The notes below the pieces were generated by a model. The model was given only the letters and a program-made list of their open reading frames with translations, did no database searches and was not told the DNA's origin. DNA of 11,060 nucleotides from assembly GCA_046590855.1 (NCBI GenBank), contig JBKJTJ010000183.1, forward strand, positions 1 through 11,060, written 5' to 3'. Source of the stretch: JACMOY01 sp046590855. GTDB taxonomy: Bacteria; Actinomycetota; Actinomycetes; Actinomycetales; Angustibacteraceae. A program made the position numbers and the translations under genes. Shown one piece after another: positions 6,527 through 11,060 of the stretch (position 1 is its first letter; each line of letters starts with the position of its first letter).

Positions 6527-7152
6527 GAGGTGGTGACCCTTCTGTCGTTGATGGTCCAGCCCTGGCGGGCCATGGCGCCGACGTGCTCGACGAGCATCCT
6601 GCGCTCGACGTCCTTGATCCGCTCGTGCAGCGTGGCGACGGTGTCGTCGTCGGCCACCCGCACGGCGCGCTGGTCGATGATGGCGCCGGTGTCGACGCCC
6701 TCGTCGACCATGAACAGCGTGGCGCCGGTGACCCGCACCCCGTGGGCGAGGGCGTCGGCGACGGCGTGGGTGCCCGGAAACGCGGGCAGCAGGGCCGGGT
6801 GGGTGTTGACGAAACGACCACCGAACCGGGCCAGGAACGCCGGCCCCACCAGCTTCATGAACCCGGCCGAGACCACGAGGTCAGGCCGGTGGGCGGCGAC
6901 CAGGTCGGCCAGCCCGACGTCCCAGGCTGCGCGGTCGACGCAGTCGGCCAGCCGGTGCACGAAGGTCGGCAGACCCGCCCGCTCAGCCCGCTCGAGCGCC
7001 TCGGTGCCGGGCCGGTCGGACCCCACCGCGACGACGAGCGCGCCGTACGCCGAATCCGCGCTCGCCTCGAGCAGCGCGGCGAGGTTGGTTCCGGCCCCGG
7101 ACACGAGCACCACCACCCGCGCGGGGGCGCTGGGTCGGGTGGAGGCGGGCAC
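6523..7152 (-). CDS. purN: Phosphoribosylglycinamide (GAR) formyltransferase
   Basis: Transfers a formyl group from 10-formyl-THF to GAR, the third step of purine synthesis. The 209-residue protein contains the nucleotide-binding start VVLVSGAGTNLAALL (14-28), SAGFMKLVGPAFL (95-107), and the catalytic trio N116, H118 (in NTHPALLPAFPG) and D154 (in VDEGVDTG), then DDDTVATLHERIKDVERRML (168-187). The usual NIHPSLLP reads NTHPALLP here, a mild variation that keeps the catalytic residues. The start is taken as the GTG at 7152, 25 nt after the perM stop. There is no clear ribosome site, so translation may depend on coupling to perM, or a nearby downstream GTG (codons 13-15) could be used. Coupled to purH by a GTGA overlap. 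Confidence 0.95.
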   Translation of the reverse strand: MPASTRPSAPARVVVLVSGAGTNLAALLEASADSAYGALVVAVGSDRPGTEALERAERAGLPTFVHRLADCVDRAAWDVGLADLVAAHRPDLVVSAGFMKLVGPAFLARFGGRFVNTHPALLPAFPGTHAVADALAHGVRVTGATLFMVDEGVDTGAIIDQRAVRVADDDTVATLHERIKDVERRMLVEHVGAMARQGWTINDRRVTTS

Positions 7153-7177
7153 GACGAGACAGGCTATCGCCGCTCGG

Positions 7178-8416
7178 TCAGGCTGGGTGGGCCGCCCGCC
7201 GCCGGTGGGTGGCCCACGCGGACGCCGCGGCGCCGACGGCCAGCTCGGCGGCCAGCACCAGGCCGACCTTCCACCCGCTGGCCCCGACGGCGGCCAGGGC
7301 ACCGGGCCCGGCAGCGCCACCGGCCACGGCGATCGCGGCGCCGAGCACCGCGGCCACCAGCGCAGCGCTGGTGAGCCCGTCCGCGACCACGTCCAGGAGG
7401 CTCGCGTCGGCCGCACGTCGGCGCGCCACCAGCCATCCGGCGCCGGCCCCGACCAGCACCGGCAGCGCGACGACGCCCCACATCAGGGCGGGCAGCGCGC
7501 CCGTCGCCGGCACCGCGCCGAGCAGCGGCACCAGTGGCAGCAGACCGAGCGTCGAGCCGGCCGGCGTCACCGACGTCGCGACCCCGACAGCGAACCCGGG
7601 CCCGGCGAGCCAGGCCACCGCGAACAGCACCAGGTTGGGCACGACGCCGACCTCGGCCACGGTGAGCACGGCGCCGCCGACCACGCCGGGGTCCAGCGCG
7701 CGGTGCAGCGACAGGACGCGGTCGTGGTGCACCAGCAGGGCCCCCGCGACCACGAGGGCCCCCAGTGCCACCAGGCTCGCCGCGGCCATCGCCGCGGGGC
7801 GGGCGCACCGGCGCAGGCGCGCGGGGAGCCGCAGCGCGTCGGCGACCGCAGCGGCCGGTGAGGGACGGCCGTGCCGCAGCGCCGCGGTGCCCCCGGCCGC
7901 GAGCGCGAGCACCAGGCCCGCGATCGGTGCCTGCCACGCGACCGGCCGCACCCCGTCGCCGCGGGCCAGCAGCGCGACGAGGGTCACGACGAGCGCGTAC
8001 CCCGCCGCCATCGCCGTCACCGGCACCGCGAGGGCCCGCGGGCTCGGCGCGGCGCCGCGCCGGACGTCGGGCACGAGGTCGTCGTCCGGGTGACCGGCGG
8101 CGATCCGACGTCCGGCCCACCAGCAGGCCAGGCCGGGCAGGGCACTGAGCCCCAGCGGCGGCAGCGACACCGACCCGCCGGGCACGACCAGCTCGACGTG
8201 GTGCAGCAGCAGCCAGCCGTCGGCCGACACCCGCACCGCCTGCGCCCACGTCGCGGCGGTGTCGGGTGACACCGCCCAGGTGAGCAGCACCGGCAGGGCC
8301 ACCCCCAGCAGCGACAGCAGGGCCGCCCCGGCGCCGCCCAGCGCAGCGCCCACCGCACCGACCGGCCGGCGCGCGGTGTCGAGGTGGTCGGGGCGGAGAC
8401 GGTCGAGGAGGCTCAT
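7178..8416 (-). CDS. perM: PerM-like / DUF6350 polytopic membrane protein
   Basis: A 412-residue very hydrophobic protein with about nine or ten predicted membrane segments (for example 30-48, 84-101, 136-150, 162-180, 209-229, 245-270, 310-330, 346-369 and 383-402). The motifs LPPLGLSALPGL (85-96), DPGVVGGAV....AEVGVVPNLVLFAVAWLAGPGFAVG (242-278) and TPAGSTLGLLPLVPLLGAVP (284-303) match the DUF6350 family. The gene order perM-purN-purH, with sucD close by, is the arrangement seen in mycobacteria, where PerM (Rv0955) is known to support cell division through FtsB. A division role here is inferred from family and synteny only. Two in-frame ATGs exist (8416 and 8428) and neither has a good ribosome site; 8416 is chosen arbitrarily, giving MSLLDRLRPD. 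The open frame continues far upstream as antisense shadow. Confidence 0.85.
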   Translation of the reverse strand: MSLLDRLRPDHLDTARRPVGAVGAALGGAGAALLSLLGVALPVLLTWAVSPDTAATWAQAVRVSADGWLLLHHVELVVPGGSVSLPPLGLSALPGLACWWAGRRIAAGHPDDDLVPDVRRGAAPSPRALAVPVTAMAAGYALVVTLVALLARGDGVRPVAWQAPIAGLVLALAAGGTAALRHGRPSPAAAVADALRLPARLRRCARPAAMAAASLVALGALVVAGALLVHHDRVLSLHRALDPGVVGGAVLTVAEVGVVPNLVLFAVAWLAGPGFAVGVATSVTPAGSTLGLLPLVPLLGAVPATGALPALMWGVVALPVLVGAGAGWLVARRRAADASLLDVVADGLTSAALVAAVLGAAIAVAGGAAGPGALAAVGASGWKVGLVLAAELAVGAAASAWATHRRRAAHPA

Positions 8417-8485
8417 GCTGGGATCCATCGTCGTGGGACCGCCGCCGCAGGTGCCGCATCCGCCACCGGTCGGGGTGTCGCGGAC

Positions 8486-8511
8486 GCAACCGCACCGGGC
8501 ACCGGCGCGTG
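8486..8511 (+). promoter_or_regulatory. Candidate ECF-type promoter of the sigma/membrane-protein operon
   Basis: In the divergent perM/sigma gap, GCAACC (8486-8491), a 16-nt spacer and CGTG (8508-8511) resemble ECF-sigma promoters, which commonly have an AAC-containing -35 and a CGT-type -10. If real, the sigma factor could activate its own operon with a leader of about 45 nt. The match is short and the DNA is GC-rich, so a chance hit is quite possible. Confidence 0.3.
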
Positions 8512-8560
8512 ATGATCTGCGAATGCGCCGCGACCCGCGGCCGACGACGAGAGGGCGACC

Positions 8561-9127
8561 GTGCCCAACGAGGACCTCGTGGAGTCGTTCGACGACTTCT
8601 ACCGCGGCACCAGCAGGCGCGTCCTGCACCAGCTGTACGCCATGACCGGCAGCCAGGCCGAGGCCCAGGACTGCGTGAGCGAGGCGTACGCCCGAGCCTG
8701 GCAGCGATGGAGCGCGGTGCGTACCTACGCCGACCCCGAGGCCTGGGTGCGCACCGTGGCCCGGCGGGTGGCGGTCTCGCGCTGGCGGCGGGCCCGCACC
8801 GCCGTCCAGCACTTGCGCCGGCACGGCCGCGAGCAGACCGCGCCCGCCCCGGACGAGGACCACACCGTCCTCGTGGCCGCGCTGCGTCGGATCACCGCCG
8901 AGCAGCGCGAGGCGATCGTGCTGCACCACCTGTCGGGACTGTCGGTGACCGAGGTCGCTGCCGAGACCGGGGTCGCGGTCGGCACGGTCAAGGCCCGGCT
9001 CAGCCGCGGCCGGGCCGCGCTCGCCGCGGTCATCGGCGACCTCGACCCCACCGACCTGGACCCCGTCGACCAGCCCGTCAACCACCCCACCCACCCCATG
9101 ACGACCGAGGACGTGCACCGTGCATGA
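8561..9127 (+). CDS. ECF-family RNA polymerase sigma factor
   Basis: A 188-residue sigma-70 family protein with only regions 2 and 4, as in extracytoplasmic-function sigmas that direct RNA polymerase to stress-type promoters. Region 2 spans about 8-80 (FDDFYRGTSRRVLHQLYAMT, AEAQDCVSEAYARAWQRW, ADPEAWVRTVARRVAVSRWRR). Region 4 spans about 102-155, with RITAEQREAIVLHHLSGLSV (110-129) and the helix-turn-helix VTEVAAETGVAVGTVKARLS (129-148). A linker rich in Asp/Pro/Ala joins them. The last 29 residues (160-188) form an Asp/Pro/His-rich tail with DLDPTDLDPVD, outside the normal sigma fold. The GTG at 8561 is preceded by GAGAGGG (8549-8555). It overlaps the downstream membrane-protein gene by 8 nt, so the two are an operon. 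Its target genes cannot be read from this window. Confidence 0.94.
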   Translation: MPNEDLVESFDDFYRGTSRRVLHQLYAMTGSQAEAQDCVSEAYARAWQRWSAVRTYADPEAWVRTVARRVAVSRWRRARTAVQHLRRHGREQTAPAPDEDHTVLVAALRRITAEQREAIVLHHLSGLSVTEVAAETGVAVGTVKARLSRGRAALAAVIGDLDPTDLDPVDQPVNHPTHPMTTEDVHRA

Positions 9128-10538
9128 TGACGAGCAGCTGCGAGCAGCCCTCCTGGACCTGCGTTCGGACATCGCGACGCTCCCGATGCGTCCCCCGAGC
9201 GACGTCCGCGCCCGGGGCGACCAGCGCACCCGTCGCCGCCGCGCCACCCTGGCCGGGACGTCGGCGCTGGCCGTCGCCGCGGTCGTCGGCGGCACCGCGC
9301 TGACGACCGGCGCGCCACAGGCGCGCCGCTCCGTCGTCCCACCGGCGACGTCGGTGAGCACGACCCCGACTCTGACTCCGACGACCTCTGCACCGACCCC
9401 CAGTTCGACGGCCGAGGCCGGTCCGCCGCCGCTGTACGCGACCTCCGGGACGGTCGACCCCGCCCTGTTCCTGCCGGCCGACCGGTGGGCCGGCCCCGAC
9501 CTGGCGGCGGGCCACGCGACCCGGTGGCAGGCCGTCACCAGCGAGGGGATGGTGCAGGTGCACACCTGCGACGTCGACACGCGGCTGCGCGGGGACGTGG
9601 CCCTGGCCCAGGTGGCGGACGCGACGACCTCGGCCCCGCTCGGGACCCAGCGCATCCGCACCTACGCGAGCCCCGCCGCGGCGCGGGCCGCGGTCACCGA
9701 CCTCGTCGCCGGGCTGCGGGGCTGCCAGGCGCACCTGGACCAGGTGCCGGGCAACAACGTGCAGGTCACTGTGGCCGAGGACCCGTCGAGCACGCAGAGC
9801 GCGCGCACCTTCAAGGTGGACGTCGGCACCCCAGCCGGCGGCCCCGCCGGCGTCGAGTGGGTGACGGTCGCCGCCGCCGCGGTGGGATCGAGCGTGTCGA
9901 CGCTCGTGGTCAACGAGCCGCCTGCGACCACGCAGGGCTTCGTCACCACCCGTCGCCTGCTCGCCGCGGCCGTCGCGCGCCTGGCACCGTCGGCCGTGAC
10001 CCCGACCACGAACCCGACCACGACCACGACCACGACGACCCCGACGACCACGACCACGACGTCCTCGTCGACGAGCGCCCCCGCGGCGACTCTGGTGCTC
10101 GAGCCGGACGGGCTGGGGCTGGTGGTCGGGCCCGCCTCGATCCGGCACCTCACCTTCACCGCGGCCAGCGCGGACCAGGTGGGCGCCCAGCTGCGCGCGG
10201 CACTCGGCTCGGGCACGACGTCGCCGTCTCCGGACTGCGGCGCCGGGCTGAGCACCTTCAGCTCGGGCGGGTTGTCGGTGCTGCTGAAGGGCACCACGTT
10301 CCTCGGCTGGACCTACCAGGCCGGCAGGACCCCCGCGACGGCGCGCACCGCGGACGGGATCGGGGTCGGCAGCACGCTGACCGAGCTGCGGGCCGCCCGA
10401 CCGCGCGTGACGGTGACCACCAGCACCCTCGGTCCGGAGTTCGTCGAGCCGGGTGGGCTGTCCGGTCTGCTCACCGGCACGTCCGGCTCGGCCACGGTCA
10501 CCCTGCTGCGCGCGGGGCAGACCTGCTCGTTCCGGTGA
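9120..10538 (+). CDS. Single-pass membrane protein with large extracytoplasmic region; candidate anti-sigma factor/sensor
   Basis: A 472-residue protein. Residues 1-42 form a short charged cytoplasmic segment (MHDDEQLRAALLDLRSDIAT then RTRRRR), followed by one membrane helix at about 43-64. A Thr/Pro/Ser linker (about 76-100) leads to a globular region (about 104-290) with two cysteines (C150, C202). A second, nearly pure Thr/Pro/Ser linker (about 294-323) precedes a C-terminal domain (324-472) with C373 and C469 and the segment DGIGVGSTLTELRAARPRVT. Each domain could hold one disulfide. The topology and the 8-nt overlap with the sigma gene suggest an anti-sigma factor or regulator, but no HxxxCxxC zinc anti-sigma motif is present. 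I do not recognise the outer domains securely. The GTG at 9120 has GAGGA at 9107-9111. Confidence 0.85.
   Translation: MHDDEQLRAALLDLRSDIATLPMRPPSDVRARGDQRTRRRRATLAGTSALAVAAVVGGTALTTGAPQARRSVVPPATSVSTTPTLTPTTSAPTPSSTAEAGPPPLYATSGTVDPALFLPADRWAGPDLAAGHATRWQAVTSEGMVQVHTCDVDTRLRGDVALAQVADATTSAPLGTQRIRTYASPAAARAAVTDLVAGLRGCQAHLDQVPGNNVQVTVAEDPSSTQSARTFKVDVGTPAGGPAGVEWVTVAAAAVGSSVSTLVVNEPPATTQGFVTTRRLLAAAVARLAPSAVTPTTNPTTTTTTTTPTTTTTTSSSTSAPAATLVLEPDGLGLVVGPASIRHLTFTAASADQVGAQLRAALGSGTTSPSPDCGAGLSTFSSGGLSVLLKGTTFLGWTYQAGRTPATARTADGIGVGSTLTELRAARPRVTVTTSTLGPEFVEPGGLSGLLTGTSGSATVTLLRAGQTCSFR
10000..10060 (+). repeat. ACC/ACG trinucleotide tract encoding a Thr-rich linker
   Basis: About 60 nt made almost only of alternating ACC and ACG threonine codons with a few CCG/CCC proline and AAC codons. 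It encodes the second extracytoplasmic linker (residues 294-313) of the membrane protein. Near-perfect CGACCA hexamer runs lie at about 10015-10032 and 10046-10060. Slippage in whole triplets would change linker length without breaking the frame. Confidence 0.8.
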
Positions 10539-10560
10539 CGGGCGAGGAGTGACCCAGCCA

Positions 10561-10578
10561 CCGGTGACCCGTCACCGG
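10561..10578. terminator. Hairpin 1 of 3 between the membrane-protein gene and sucD
   Basis: CCGGTGAC (10561-10568) and GTCACCGG (10571-10578) are perfect complements with only 2 nt between them; in RNA the inner pair or two would open. It begins 22 nt after the stop of the membrane-protein gene. It could contribute to termination or be a protein-binding dyad. Confidence 0.4.
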
Positions 10579-10582
10579 GAAC

Positions 10583-10605
10583 CGGACGGCGCGCGCCGCC
10601 GTCCG
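10583..10605. terminator. Hairpin 2 of 3 between the membrane-protein gene and sucD
   Basis: CGGACGGCG (10583-10591) pairs with CGCCGTCCG (10597-10605) around a 5-nt loop, giving a 9-bp all-Watson-Crick stem. It is followed on the plus strand by AGGGGGG rather than T residues. It is a plausible GC-rich terminator for the upstream plus-strand operon. Confidence 0.5.
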
Positions 10606-10615
10606 AGGGGGGCCG

Positions 10616-10654
10616 CCGGGTGGTGCAGGTCGCAGGGGGACCTGCACCATCCGG
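10616..10654. terminator. Hairpin 3 of 3: strong bidirectional terminator before the sucD 3' end
   Basis: TGGTGCAGGT (10621-10630) is exactly complementary to ACCTGCACCA (10640-10649). The stem extends outward by one G:T and four further G:C pairs (10616-10619 with 10651-10654), giving about 15 pairs around a 9-nt loop. It lies 18 nt from the sucD stop (10675-10673) and about 78 nt after the membrane-protein stop. It is the most likely terminator for sucCD transcripts and a backstop for the converging operon. Confidence 0.7.
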
Positions 10655-10672
10655 GCGGACCAGCCCAGCCGA

Positions 10673-11060
10673 TCAGGCCGACAGGCCCTGCATGATCTCG
10701 CGCATCAGCGCGGCGGTGGCGGACGGCGTCTTGCCGACCTTGACGCCGGCGGCCTCCAGGGCCTCCTGCTTGGCCGCGGCCGTGCCGGAGGATCCGGAGA
10801 CGATCGCGCCGGCGTGGCCCATGGTCTTGCCCTCGGGGGCGGTGAACCCGGCGACGTAGCCGACGACCGGCTTGGTCACGTGGTCCTTGATGTAGGCCGC
10901 GGCGCGCTCCTCGGCGTCCCCGCCGATCTCGCCGATCATCACAATGGCGTCGGTGTCGGGGTCGTTCTCGAAGGCCTCGAGCGCGTCGATGTGGGTGGTG
11001 CCGATGATCGGGTCGCCGCCGATGCCGATGGCGGTGCTGAACCCGAAGTCCCGCAGCTCG
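10673..11060 (-). CDS. sucD: Succinyl-CoA synthetase (ADP-forming) alpha subunit, C-terminal part
   Basis: The alpha subunit of the TCA enzyme that converts succinyl-CoA to succinate with formation of a nucleoside triphosphate. Only the last 128 codons are inside the window (family about 290-300 residues); the 5' part lies to the right. Recognisable sequence starts with ELRDFGFSTAIGIGGDPIIG, then THIDALEAFENDPDT, VMIGEIGGDAEERAAAYI, and KTMGHAGAIVSGSSGTAAAK, which contains the phosphorylated active-site histidine in GHAGAI. The C-terminus ends MREIMQGLSA. The beta-subunit gene sucC would be expected upstream, outside the window. It converges on the sigma/membrane-protein operon, separated by three hairpins. 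Confidence 0.97.
   Translation of the reverse strand, partial: ELRDFGFSTAIGIGGDPIIGTTHIDALEAFENDPDTDAIVMIGEIGGDAEERAAAYIKDHVTKPVVGYVAGFTAPEGKTMGHAGAIVSGSSGTAAAKQEALEAAGVKVGKTPSATAALMREIMQGLSA

Noticed and set aside
8429..9661. Upstream extension of the perM frame across the sigma and membrane-protein genes
   Set aside because: Antisense shadow of two genes with clear domains; PerM-like sequence begins only at 8428/8416.
10000..10060. Short direct repeats as a CRISPR or mobile-element end
   Set aside because: They are codon-level ACC/ACG repeats inside an open frame, with no spacers, no transposase and no flanking terminal repeats in the window.
9485..10552. Second long plus-strand frame inside the membrane-protein gene
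   Set aside because: Its translation is Arg/Gly/Asp-rich low complexity, whereas the chosen frame has a membrane helix, linkers and paired cysteines.

Overview
This is a very GC-rich stretch with strong third-position G/C bias, frequent GTG starts and GTGA stop/start overlaps. The gene set (homodimeric NADP isocitrate dehydrogenase, 329-residue malate dehydrogenase, FolD followed by a DUF3017 membrane protein, PerM/DUF6350-purN-purH, SucD) points to the chromosome of a high-GC actinomycete. I cannot name the genus. The window is essentially a core-metabolism neighbourhood with two small accessory insertions. No mobile element, CRISPR array, tRNA or rRNA was seen.

Layout, left to right. (1) The icd gene on the minus strand, cut by the left edge, with a DUF1348/NTF2-like protein gene upstream of it on the same strand. 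(2) mdh on the plus strand, divergent from the DUF1348 gene. (3) A 120-nt convergent spacer with a 21-bp-arm inverted repeat. (4) A folD-DUF3017 pair on the minus strand, coupled by a GTGA overlap. (5) A single plus-strand gene of unknown function, divergent from folD and ending only 4 nt from the convergent purH stop. A hairpin lies directly across both stop codons. (6) A minus-strand perM-purN-purH operon (25-nt gap, then a GTGA overlap). (7) A plus-strand two-gene cassette made of an ECF sigma factor and an overlapping single-pass membrane protein with a large two-part extracytoplasmic region, a candidate anti-sigma factor or sensor. (8) A spacer with three consecutive hairpins. (9) The 3' part of sucD on the minus strand, running off the right edge.

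How it works together: Icd, Mdh and SucD are TCA-cycle enzymes. PurN and PurH use 10-formyl-tetrahydrofolate, which FolD supplies, to build IMP, so folD and the pur genes form a purine/one-carbon module. PerM is a cell-envelope/division membrane protein commonly found next to purN in actinobacteria. The sigma/membrane-protein pair is the only regulatory system in the window and the most likely place for lineage-specific biology. The orphan gene at 4090-4962 is the other unexplained piece. I did not find convincing evidence of a wholly new system; the more unusual signals are the sigma/sensor cassette and the hairpins at each convergent gene junction.
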